Assembly: GCF_051961495.1 (NCBI RefSeq)
Contig: NZ_JBQCDF010000175.1
Coordinates: forward strand, 1-33,481
Direction of reading: 5' to 3'
DNA length: 33,481 nucleotides
From: Cytophaga sp051961495
Lineage (GTDB): Bacteria > Bacteroidota > Bacteroidia > Cytophagales > Cytophagaceae
In this document: one piece after another, positions 24,720-33,481 of the stretch
How positions within the stretch are numbered: position 1 is the first letter of the stretch
Layout of the letters: the number at the start of each line of letters is the position of its first letter
The notes under the pieces: generated by a model
The model's input: the letters and a program-made list of their open reading frames with translations, nothing else
Database searches by the model: none
Told to the model about the DNA's origin: nothing
Program-made: the position numbers and the translations under genes

Positions 24720-27700
24720 ATGTACAGCAAAAAGTATTTTTTAAAGACTCTGGCCATTTTCATGGCACTGAATATTTTTACACAGGTTGTAGCGCCAACT
24801 GTATCCATGGCGTTAACCTCGGGCCCTACAACACCGGAGGTAGCAAGTTTTGAGCCGGTAGATAACACAGACATGGTTAATCTTGTCTCCGGAGATTTGA
24901 CATATAATATACCATTACTGGAAGTACCGGGGCCGGAAGGCGGTTATCCTTTAGCGCTTTCTTATCATGCAGGTATTCTGCCTGGTCAGGATGCGAGCTG
25001 GGTAGGCCTGGGCTGGAACTTGAATCCCGGAGCGATTAACAGAATGGTAAATAATTTTGCTGATGACTATAAAAACGCACAATATACTATTAAGGATACC
25101 TGGGTAGGCGGGGTTACACAAGAGTATAATTTTGGTGTAGGACTTGGTATTGCGAACACCCCTATTGCTGTAGGTGTAGATGTTGGTATCAAACATGATA
25201 CGTACAAAGGTTCCGGCGGCTCTGTTGGATTTAGTATAGGTACTCAGGGCGGATTATATAGTGCCGGTGCGAGCATAGGCGTTGATAGCTGGTCAGGTAC
25301 ATATGTGGGCGGCTCGTTCGGCGTGGGTAATGCAAATGTAAGCGGTGGTTATGGTGACGGAGATGGTTATGCTTCTGCTTCATTGGGTGTTGGCAATAAA
25401 TATATTAGCGGAGGTGTTACAGCAAATTACGCAGGTGGGCAAATGTCAGCTGCGGTCGGCCTTGCATCTGACATAACCCAATCGAACCTGGGTATTACAA
25501 TGAGCTCACACGGCTTAAAGGCAAGCGGTCAGGTTGTTGGTGTGTTTGTTGGTCATAATGATAATTATGGTAAAATCAGTACAAGCAGCGGCGGTTTTGG
25601 GATCTCAATTCCTATTTACTCTTTTATCATTTCTGTGGGGTATAAATATACCCGCTATTGGATGAACGAACAGGATAATACGTATTTATATGGAGTATTG
25701 AACAGCAAAGCAGCGACAGATTATGGTTCAACTTTTTGGGACGTAGATGATTTGAGAACGTTTGATTGTTCGGTATTGACAACTCCGACACAATCTCTAA
25801 TAGATCAAGGCAATGTTGATTGGATGGTTAATCCTATGGCACCTACTTATGATAGTTATACGGTGCTTGCTCAAGGTTTGTCAGGCTCTATGGAGCCGGC
25901 ATTATTGGATAATGGCGGATTATTCCAGCGCAAATACAATGAAGGCGGAGCTCAGGAAACAAAATATTTTTTTCACAGACGCTTTACCAAAGACAAACAC
26001 TTTTTCCGTTTTGTAAATGACTTTTCAAATAGTCACCGCGTAACACCAGTAGATTTTACCTATTTAACCGATCCTGGTTTTTATTATCCGGATACGGATT
26101 TAGCTTATACGGTGAAGGATATTGATCCGAGAGGATATAAGAAAAGTATGAATGGCACCATGGTAACAGAAGCAAGATTTGCCGGTAGCAAGCATATTGA
26201 ATATTATTCAAATAGTGAAATTACTTCCGGTGCTGCAAAGACTGCAGGTTTTATTGATACAAAAAATATATCTGCCACTGAACGCGCCACGCGTGATTTC
26301 GGCATGGGACAAGCGATTGTGCAGAATTATGATATCAGCAACAACATTGGCGGATATTCTGTTACCAATGAATCAGGTGTTACCTATCACTACGCATTAC
26401 CTGCTTATACCTATAATTTTTATCAGGAGACAAGTCAGGATGGCAAATCAACAGGCAGAACAAAACGTCAGGTATATAATAATCAACCTTACGCATATAC
26501 CTGGTTATTGACAGCAGTGACCGGGCCGGATTATCTGGATAAGAATAATAATGGTTTGGCGGATAGCGGAGACTGGGGCTATTATGTAAATTTTGATTAC
26601 GGAAGATGGCATCACCGCGTTGGCTTCAGAACGCCGGAAGAAGGCGCAACAACAGATATTGATGGAGCAACTACATTTAGCAGAGGATTTAAAGAACTTT
26701 ATTATTTGAACGCTGTTTCTACACGTACGCATACAGCTTTGTTTTTAAAGGATACACGTTCAGATGCCAAAGGCCTCAGGGCAAGTGATGGTGATTCGTT
26801 TGAGACTGCCAGTTTTGCATTAAATGATCCGGTGTATGATCCTACAACATGTCAATCATACAGTGCTGTCACAGCACTTAAACTCAGCGAAATCATGGTG
26901 ATTGAAAACTCAAAGCTCATTCAACTTGGAGTGAATTGGTTGAATGGAACAATCTACGATGATTATTCTGCATCCATTGATCTGATTAAAAACGGAGCTG
27001 CTAAATCATGCTTTATTCCTAATGCGTGCATTAGTTGTTCTTCTATCTCTGCGGGTGCTTTTCCTACTACCTATTATTATTCGGATCAGAAGGTGATTGA
27101 AACACGTGACCTTTCAAGTTCGGCATTAGCGGATTTCCGTAACAAGGCTATTAAACGTGTTGCTTTCGAGCAGGATTATACATTATGCCCGAATACTACG
27201 AATAGTTTTGATACAGATCCTACTATTAAAAAGGGGAAATTAACATTGAATAAAATCCGCTTTTATGGAGTGGGTAACGTGCAGCTGATGCCATCTACAA
27301 ATTTCGACTACACTATACCAAATCCAATAAGTACTTCTATTGCGCCAACATGGGTGCCGGGAGATAATGGCTGGACAGAACCAAAACTGGGAAGAATATT
27401 TGTTTCATCAAATAATTTTCAGGTAGGCGACATTCTTACCTTTCAAGCATATTCAGGCGGTGTGCTTAAAGATTTTTACATCTCATTGGTTCGCGTTGCT
27501 TCTCCTCAGGAATTTGATGTAGTCTATATCGGAAATAATGTCCTTACACCAGCAGACAAAACATCGGGCGGGAGTCAGATCAATGTAACAGCTACACAAA
27601 CCAAAAATCCACCTTATGCCCGCAATGCCACAGACTTATGGGGTAGTTTTAAATCGGATTACCGAAGTCTTTCAAATGTAAAAAGAAATAAAAGGCAACT

Positions 27701-30500
27701 TACTACAGCGGTATCTGCAAAAGCAGTTGATTGCTGGAGTTTACGTTCAGTGGAGTCTGCTACAGGTTCAAAAATTAAATTGTCATACGAAAGCGACGAT
27801 TACAGGGATGTAGTATTAAAGAATCGTGTCATTTACAATCTTAAACCGAATATTAAAGCCAAGCCTAGTGCAAACAGTACGTTCAGCGGTTCTCTGAGAA
27901 GTTTTTCAGGCAGTGATCTTGCTTATTTAAATAGTACTTCCCTGGATTTTGCTTTTGATGTGTATGATGGAGATGTTTTGACTACTCCAATGAATGAGGT
28001 TTTCACAGTAGGCGATAAAGTAGAAATTGTTTCTGCAGGAGAATATTTTTCCGGATTGTTTTTTGATAATTTACAGTGCTACTATAGAGTTAATAAAACA
28101 CAAGTTGAAGTAACTGCGGTAACAGCTACATCAATAACATTAAGGGATCCCAACCGGAAAATCTGTGTGCCGGCAAATTCCATTTACTTTACAGGATCCA
28201 ATACGAATACCTGGAACAGCTATACACACATGGCATCCTATATTGTAGCGCCAGACAAGCAGATACATTATGGAGGCGGGCTCCGCGCAAAATCAATTGA
28301 AGTTACTGATGGTTCTACCTCTCACATTACAACATATCAGTACAATGCAAATGGATCTTCTGCAGGTAGTACGGCTTACGATCCGTTAAATTTTGATGAA
28401 CTGGAAACAATAACAGATTATTCCTGGGCTCAGGGCGGTACTGTTTCTGCAGCGGCGAAAAAAGATTATGGAAGATATTACTATGCAGGCTTTGAAAGTA
28501 TAATGGCTTGTGCAAAAGATATTGTCGCACCGGGTGTGTTATATGAAACGGTGAAAATAAATAGTTCTGTTGTGAAAAACGGAGTTACGACACAAGCGCC
28601 AACTTCTCAGATGTACCAGTTTCAACCATTCACAGCAGAGATGGTACAATTTGTAGACTTGCTGCCCGAAGAACATGCGAATTATTCGTACAGAAGAACT
28701 TCTAAAATCATAAACAAAACCAGCCAGCTTGGCAATCTGTTATCAATTAAAACATATGACCGGGGCAATAATCTCTTAGCTGAAATTTCCAATCAGTATA
28801 CATCAGAGTTTGAAAACGGGCAAGGACAAATTGAACAGGTATTTCATTCAGAGCGCAGAATGAATCCGGATCAGGGAGCACAATTTGAAAAGAAAATTGC
28901 TGTTGTATCAGTTTTGTCTGATTACCCATCTGTACTGACTTCAACAACAACCAAAAATTTTGTTAAGGGCCAGGAAGCGACACAAAGAAGTACTGCATTT
29001 GACTTTTACACAGGTAATGTTACCGAAACACAGACGACAGACAGTTATGGTAATACTTATATGGCTATTGTTGATCCTGCTTATAACTGGTATAACAGTA
29101 ATTATGCAGGCATGGGACTTAAGCTATATAACGGTGGTATGAACATGCTTATTCAAAATGCCGGTTCGTATATGATTAAGAAAAATACTTCGCCAACTTC
29201 ATATGCTGCTACAGTAACAAGTGCTGCACTTACTATTGCTCCGAATCAAATACTTGTGACGTTATCAGGCGGAAATAAATTACCGGTTTCATGCCATGTC
29301 GGGTCACGTATTACAGGATTGGCATTGCCGGTGTTTGTAACTTCTATTTCCAATAATAGAACAAGTTTTAATGCGATCAGCCGTGCGGCAAGTATTGGCA
29401 CTGATCTTGGTGCAAAAACAATTAGTTTTGATGATGGTAATGTTGTAAATGCATCGGTTACGACCTGGTCAGAAAACTGGAACTACAGAACCGGAAGTCC
29501 TGGCAATACCTATGCAACTACAGCAATGAGTGATTATACATACTACCCGAATCAATATACAGGTATTCTGATTGATCAGACAAAATGGAGAGTGAAATCA
29601 TCATACATCTGGGATAGTCCGTATTTAAATACAAATGGAGATGGAACATATGCAACAACAGGAGTAGGCGCTTTTGTACCATTTGATTATTCAGCTACAG
29701 GCGCACAAGCTTCTGCTTACTGGAAAGCTGCTATTACCAACACATTGTATACACAATATTCTAAAATGCTGGAATCTAAGAATGTGAACAATCAATATAC
29801 GGCTACTAAGTATTCAGGAGATGAAAGTTTTATCTGTGGTACAGCAGCAAATTCAAGGTATACCGAATTTACGGTGAACAGTGCAGAACATTATGAAGGT
29901 GAGTTTGGTGGATTTAATTCAACAACCTATGCGCATACCGGCGTATACAGTTTCAGACTAAATGCCAGCGGAGATAAAATAAGTTATTCAATTCCTTATA
30001 CTTTAGGCTCAACAGATGCCGGAAATGGTTTTGATAAAGGAAAGCAATATCGTATTTCTGCATGGGTGCATAAAGACAATATCATGAATGCACAATTATT
30101 TTACACCAGTACGGTAAATGGCACTCCAACTACAACAACTCAAGTGTATGATGCTGCCAAGCATATACAATGCGGCAACTGGATTTTAATGACCATGGAT
30201 ATTACTACTTCAAGTGCGGCCGGAACAAATTTAAGTATGGAAGTGGGGGTTAAAAATGTAGGCGCATCAAATTATGTTTATGCGGATGATTTTAGATTCC
30301 AGCCATTTGTTTCTTCGGTACAATCTTATGTGTATGATTTAAATTCAGGTTTGTTGACATATGTATTGGGTACAGATAATCGCTACGTACGTTATGAGTA
30401 TGATAGCAGAGGTCGTGTAAAAGCAACATATAAAGAAACCACAAGCGGGGAAGTTAAGATGAACGAATACAACTATAATTTCTCACGTTTAATTAATTAA
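24720..30500 (+). CDS. SpvB-like large secreted protein, intact (1926 aa)
   Basis: Intact member of the family and the reference for the other two. The signal peptide is about 1-31 (FTQVVAPTVSMA). The SpvB/TcdB-like N-terminal domain has YNIPLLEVPGPEGGYP, LALSYHAG and DASWVGLGWNLNPGAINR (66-108). A Gly-rich beta-like region spans about 125-300 (GGSFGVGNANVSGGYGDGDG). A large middle region includes GGYSVTNESGVTYHYALP, WLLTAVTGPDYLDKNNNGLA, RTHTALFLKDTRSDAKG and AKDIVAPGVLYETVKINSS. A jelly-roll-like domain covers about 1737-1863 (TYAHTGVYSFRL to YADDFRFQPF), and YD-type repeats close it (about 1867-1910, RYEYDSRGRVKATYKET). There is no type IX secretion C-terminal domain. The RHS gene starts 34 bases downstream. 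Role by analogy with TcB: one half of a protein cocoon; not proven here. Confidence 0.88.
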   Translation: MYSKKYFLKTLAIFMALNIFTQVVAPTVSMALTSGPTTPEVASFEPVDNTDMVNLVSGDLTYNIPLLEVPGPEGGYPLALSYHAGILPGQDASWVGLGWNLNPGAINRMVNNFADDYKNAQYTIKDTWVGGVTQEYNFGVGLGIANTPIAVGVDVGIKHDTYKGSGGSVGFSIGTQGGLYSAGASIGVDSWSGTYVGGSFGVGNANVSGGYGDGDGYASASLGVGNKYISGGVTANYAGGQMSAAVGLASDITQSNLGITMSSHGLKASGQVVGVFVGHNDNYGKISTSSGGFGISIPIYSFIISVGYKYTRYWMNEQDNTYLYGVLNSKAATDYGSTFWDVDDLRTFDCSVLTTPTQSLIDQGNVDWMVNPMAPTYDSYTVLAQGLSGSMEPALLDNGGLFQRKYNEGGAQETKYFFHRRFTKDKHFFRFVNDFSNSHRVTPVDFTYLTDPGFYYPDTDLAYTVKDIDPRGYKKSMNGTMVTEARFAGSKHIEYYSNSEITSGAAKTAGFIDTKNISATERATRDFGMGQAIVQNYDISNNIGGYSVTNESGVTYHYALPAYTYNFYQETSQDGKSTGRTKRQVYNNQPYAYTWLLTAVTGPDYLDKNNNGLADSGDWGYYVNFDYGRWHHRVGFRTPEEGATTDIDGATTFSRGFKELYYLNAVSTRTHTALFLKDTRSDAKGLRASDGDSFETASFALNDPVYDPTTCQSYSAVTALKLSEIMVIENSKLIQLGVNWLNGTIYDDYSASIDLIKNGAAKSCFIPNACISCSSISAGAFPTTYYYSDQKVIETRDLSSSALADFRNKAIKRVAFEQDYTLCPNTTNSFDTDPTIKKGKLTLNKIRFYGVGNVQLMPSTNFDYTIPNPISTSIAPTWVPGDNGWTEPKLGRIFVSSNNFQVGDILTFQAYSGGVLKDFYISLVRVASPQEFDVVYIGNNVLTPADKTSGGSQINVTATQTKNPPYARNATDLWGSFKSDYRSLSNVKRNKRQLTTAVSAKAVDCWSLRSVESATGSKIKLSYESDDYRDVVLKNRVIYNLKPNIKAKPSANSTFSGSLRSFSGSDLAYLNSTSLDFAFDVYDGDVLTTPMNEVFTVGDKVEIVSAGEYFSGLFFDNLQCYYRVNKTQVEVTAVTATSITLRDPNRKICVPANSIYFTGSNTNTWNSYTHMASYIVAPDKQIHYGGGLRAKSIEVTDGSTSHITTYQYNANGSSAGSTAYDPLNFDELETITDYSWAQGGTVSAAAKKDYGRYYYAGFESIMACAKDIVAPGVLYETVKINSSVVKNGVTTQAPTSQMYQFQPFTAEMVQFVDLLPEEHANYSYRRTSKIINKTSQLGNLLSIKTYDRGNNLLAEISNQYTSEFENGQGQIEQVFHSERRMNPDQGAQFEKKIAVVSVLSDYPSVLTSTTTKNFVKGQEATQRSTAFDFYTGNVTETQTTDSYGNTYMAIVDPAYNWYNSNYAGMGLKLYNGGMNMLIQNAGSYMIKKNTSPTSYAATVTSAALTIAPNQILVTLSGGNKLPVSCHVGSRITGLALPVFVTSISNNRTSFNAISRAASIGTDLGAKTISFDDGNVVNASVTTWSENWNYRTGSPGNTYATTAMSDYTYYPNQYTGILIDQTKWRVKSSYIWDSPYLNTNGDGTYATTGVGAFVPFDYSATGAQASAYWKAAITNTLYTQYSKMLESKNVNNQYTATKYSGDESFICGTAANSRYTEFTVNSAEHYEGEFGGFNSTTYAHTGVYSFRLNASGDKISYSIPYTLGSTDAGNGFDKGKQYRISAWVHKDNIMNAQLFYTSTVNGTPTTTTQVYDAAKHIQCGNWILMTMDITTSSAAGTNLSMEVGVKNVGASNYVYADDFRFQPFVSSVQSYVYDLNSGLLTYVLGTDNRYVRYEYDSRGRVKATYKETTSGEVKMNEYNYNFSRLIN

Positions 30501-30534
30501 AATTTTTAGGTAGAAAATAGAAAAGGATATCAAT

Positions 30535-33390
30535 ATGAAACAGTTGATGTATATTTTAAAAAATACACTTGCCGCATTGATTTTTTTATCAGGCATAAGT
30601 GCGTATAGTCAAACACTGAGTTTGTTTAATCAAATGAATGTTCCGGCAAACCCTACCAATACTTATTTCGGCAATATCTGCGCATTAACGCTCGACGTTG
30701 ATCCTGCAACAGGTAATCAAATTTATGTCTGGTCTGAAAAGCAAACAAGCTCTACAGATAGAGATATATACTGTGCAATCTATGACCGGAATTCAGTTCT
30801 ACTTATTCCAAGATTTAAAGTAAACAATGGTACTGGCGGTGATAATTATTATCAAAGAATTAAAATTCATCCTTACGACGGTACATTTATTATTACCTGG
30901 GCAGGCAAAAAATCGGGCAACTGGGATATATATATGAAAAGCATAAGCCTGGCTTTAAATACTGTGTCAAGTCAGCTAATTATGAATGCTCCTGATTTAC
31001 TTGTAAATGGTATTACTGCAGGAGATCAGTTAACCCCTATACCAACATTTCATTTGGGTAGCGGTGAGTTGCTTATTGGATATACACATACAGTTGCCGC
31101 AGGTGACAGGGATATTTATTACCGCAGAGTAAATTACTCAACGATGGCTGTATTGGGTACAGATCAATCAATCAGTAATGTAACAACCAATGATCAGGCC
31201 TTGTCTGCTATGGAGTATTCTTCTTACACAGGAGAGGTTATTATGTTTTATTCCAGTACAAAACCTGCAAGTACAGGCTTTGATTGTTACAAAAGAATAC
31301 TTTTATACACAGCAGGTGCCTATAGTTTTTCAGGAACGGAAACACGGGTAAATACATATATGACCTCAGATCAGACTGCTTCAACCATATGCATAAACCA
31401 GACAAACGGTCAATATGCTTTGAGTTGGGTTTCATTGGGACAAAGCAGTGCAAGAGGTGTATATGCGAAGGTGTTTGACGCCTTGCATACAGAAATTAAA
31501 GCAGAATTCAGGATTAGTGTGCTTGCTGCAGACAATATCATGAATGCAAAAGGTATATGGAAAGAGAGTACCAATACATTGGTGTATTTCTGGACCTATT
31601 ATGGCTCAACCAATGCGATCCGCTATACACAGTTTGACGGAAACGCAGCCTTTGCAATGATTGGCGGTGACAATGATGCATTAGGCACGACGAATGCTGT
31701 ACAAGGCGGCTATTATACCACGTATGTTCCGGCATATGATGCTGTAAGAGATGTGGTATATTTAAGCTATGATATGTATCCAAGTATCGGAACACTGAGC
31801 AGTTATGGCAAGGTAAATATATACCGGAATATTTTTGATCCTGCTGTATCAACAACATCTAATACCGATATGAACTGGGTTGATGTAAAATCATATGATG
31901 CAAATGGCAATGTTGTATCTGAAGGCCGTATATTCTACGATAATTTTGGCAAGGAATCACAGAGTCAATCATTTAATGCCGAAAATCCGACTACTGTTTT
32001 TGCAAGCATGCCATTGTATGATTATCTGGACAGGTCAGCCATACAAACATTGCCAGGGGTTACAAACACTACAGGTGCGTTGACATTTGATCCGGCTTTT
32101 GTGAAATATTCTGCAGGGGCGAACTATAATCCGCAAAACTGGGATGGAGCATCCACTACAAATAATCCTGATCCAGTTCTGACCTCTGCAGGGCTTGGAT
32201 ATTATTATGGTACCTCGAATACGCTTGAAGCAGGAGTTCCTAATACCTCTTATCCTTACAGTCGTACCTTTTTTAATGATAATGCCCCAGGGGGTGTTGT
32301 TAAGCAGGGTGGCCTTGGCGAAGCGCTTCGGATGGGACAGAATCATGAATCGAAATCAATCAGTTTAGTTGTTCTGAATGAACTGGATCATTATGCAAAA
32401 GTCCGGAGAGGTAATTTTGTGGTAAATCTTAATGCTCCCGGCACGTTAAGTCAAAAGGCAACAAAACATTTTGTAATAGATCAAAATGGCATGAATGGCA
32501 TTGTCTTTACAGATGCTGCAGGCAATACCATTGCTACTGCAAAGGATGGGGCAAGTACAGCAGATCCGGCCTTGACATCAACCATAGCGCTGAAGCCAAA
32601 TATGTATTACTGTAATTTCCCTTATTATGTATCGGGAACGGGATGGAACATGAAGTATCTGCAGGTATTTGGTCAGGGAAACGTTGAAATTATCAATGTT
32701 GCAGATGGTACCATATTATACGCGATGGGACCAGCCGTAAATGTGCCGGAAATTACTTATGCTGGCCCTATGACTACGATACAAGTACGTTCAACTGAGC
32801 CATTCCGCGTGAAAATGTTATGCACGTCTAATCTTCCTAATCCGGCTCCGGATTATTGGGCGCGCTATGAATCAACGTATCAGCAGGGGCAAAATAGTAT
32901 AGACCTGCATTTGCAGACAGGGCATGCTTTGGCTGCAACGATATCAAATGCTCCCGGTGCAACGATTTCAATACAGGACCTGACTACAGGGAATATTGTA
33001 TACACAGGTGCAGCGTCAGGCTATTCGTATTCGACATTAGCCAAAGGATTTTACCGTTTGCGTTTTACAGGAATGAATTACGATCAGGACTATAGCACAA
33101 ACAGTATTACATTCTCATTTAAACAATCATATACAGACTGGGCATATTATTTTTATGATGATGCAGGGCGGTTGATTGCAAAGACGGCCCCTAGTGGTAT
33201 TACAAGTATGACGAATTACAGCTCGCCACCGTTCACAGGTACCTATACATATAGTACAATCGGGCAGGTGCTGTCTTCTACTGAGGTTGACGGAGGTACA
33301 ACAAATTATGTGTACCGGAACGACGGTTTGCTGCGTTTTACACAAAATGCCGACCAGGCAACAGACGGGCGTTTTTCGTTTTTGAATTAA
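30535..33390 (+). CDS. Secreted propeller/YD-repeat RHS protein, truncated (no core, no tip)
   Basis: 951 residues with a Sec signal peptide (LAALIFLSGISAYSQ), the propeller-like repeats (FKVNNGTGGDNYYQRIKIHP, FIITWAGKKSGNWDIYMKS) and the first YD region (KSYDANGNVVSEGRIFYDN, MPLYDYLDRSAIQTLP). The end aligns with the RHS protein at 15599 residue by residue: ...TDGRFSFLN then TAA, where the paralog has Asn951-Tyr952. The stop is therefore a TAT-to-TAA type change at the codon for Tyr952. About eight further codons still match weakly (DSDGRTNI), then homology ends at about 33414. Half of the shell, the RHS core and any toxin are missing. AAAGGA lies about 8 bases before the ATG. The product is probably nonfunctional as a toxin, but it could be a recipient for tips or simply decayed. 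Confidence 0.82.
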   Translation: MKQLMYILKNTLAALIFLSGISAYSQTLSLFNQMNVPANPTNTYFGNICALTLDVDPATGNQIYVWSEKQTSSTDRDIYCAIYDRNSVLLIPRFKVNNGTGGDNYYQRIKIHPYDGTFIITWAGKKSGNWDIYMKSISLALNTVSSQLIMNAPDLLVNGITAGDQLTPIPTFHLGSGELLIGYTHTVAAGDRDIYYRRVNYSTMAVLGTDQSISNVTTNDQALSAMEYSSYTGEVIMFYSSTKPASTGFDCYKRILLYTAGAYSFSGTETRVNTYMTSDQTASTICINQTNGQYALSWVSLGQSSARGVYAKVFDALHTEIKAEFRISVLAADNIMNAKGIWKESTNTLVYFWTYYGSTNAIRYTQFDGNAAFAMIGGDNDALGTTNAVQGGYYTTYVPAYDAVRDVVYLSYDMYPSIGTLSSYGKVNIYRNIFDPAVSTTSNTDMNWVDVKSYDANGNVVSEGRIFYDNFGKESQSQSFNAENPTTVFASMPLYDYLDRSAIQTLPGVTNTTGALTFDPAFVKYSAGANYNPQNWDGASTTNNPDPVLTSAGLGYYYGTSNTLEAGVPNTSYPYSRTFFNDNAPGGVVKQGGLGEALRMGQNHESKSISLVVLNELDHYAKVRRGNFVVNLNAPGTLSQKATKHFVIDQNGMNGIVFTDAAGNTIATAKDGASTADPALTSTIALKPNMYYCNFPYYVSGTGWNMKYLQVFGQGNVEIINVADGTILYAMGPAVNVPEITYAGPMTTIQVRSTEPFRVKMLCTSNLPNPAPDYWARYESTYQQGQNSIDLHLQTGHALAATISNAPGATISIQDLTTGNIVYTGAASGYSYSTLAKGFYRLRFTGMNYDQDYSTNSITFSFKQSYTDWAYYFYDDAGRLIAKTAPSGITSMTNYSSPPFTGTYTYSTIGQVLSSTEVDGGTTNYVYRNDGLLRFTQNADQATDGRFSFLN

Positions 33391-33481
33391 GATTCGGACG
33401 GCCGCACCAATATTTAAAGAGAATAAAAAAATTGATTTAATAATTCACCGTTATAATTAAAAAAAAATAATCAAAATGATT
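33391..33481 (+). other. Residual RHS codons, then AT-rich non-coding DNA
   Basis: 33391-33414 still reads DSDGRTNI in the RHS frame (paralog: DADNRTVM). A second stop TAA at 33415 and A/T-rich sequence without features follow to the window end. Confidence 0.6.

Noticed and set aside
24720..33390. Type IX secretion substrates
   Set aside because: No conserved C-terminal sorting domain is visible; the SpvB-like proteins end in YD-type sequence and the RHS proteins in tips or a truncation.

Overview
The window looks like an accessory region of a Bacteroidota genome, probably a Cytophaga-like bacterium. The genus is a guess and was not checked. The main evidence is: (i) a textbook Bacteroidota promoter (TTTG, 19 bases, TAnnTTTG) ahead of the gene at 8503; (ii) very large Sec-signal proteins that combine SpvB-like, YD-repeat and RHS-core sequence in the style common in this phylum; (iii) A-rich start contexts rather than strong Shine-Dalgarno sequences; and (iv) AT-rich spacers. 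All genes lie on the + strand.

The window holds three tandem, diverged copies of one module: a secreted SpvB-like protein of about 1900 residues, followed by a secreted beta-propeller/YD-repeat/RHS protein. Copy A (1-8111) has the 3' end of an SpvB-like gene, a small secreted protein of unknown role, and a complete 1909-residue RHS protein with an Ala-rich C-terminal tip. A strong terminator closes it. Copy B (8444-21378) starts at the promoter and has an OmpH/Skp-like membrane-anchored protein, a lipoprotein, and an SpvB-like gene split by a single in-frame TAA. It continues with a 1794-residue RHS protein whose tip resembles a GIY-YIG (URI) nuclease and a 131-residue predicted immunity gene that overlaps the RHS stop by one base. 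Copy C (23959-33390) has a second, almost identical OmpH-like gene, an intact 1926-residue SpvB-like gene, and an RHS gene stopped at residue 951 with no core and no toxin tip.

Between copies B and C (21379-23958) lies a tip graveyard. It contains a fragment of a small conserved, possibly immunity-type protein, a displaced RHS tip that begins inside the RHS core, and a multi-pass membrane protein that is probably the tip's immunity partner. It also contains three copies of a repeat of about 120-200 bases and a GC-rich element with a perfect 16-bp inverted repeat. Two of the repeat copies run directly into the same RHS core segment, which marks a place where tips have been exchanged.

Working model (inference): the SpvB-like protein and the propeller/RHS protein together resemble the TcB and TcC halves of the Tc-toxin cocoon, divided between two polypeptides that are each exported by Sec. 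The OmpH-like protein could hold these large chains in the periplasm. The variable C-terminal tips would be the toxic payload, with immunity genes directly downstream. No database search was possible; family assignments rest on recognised motifs.
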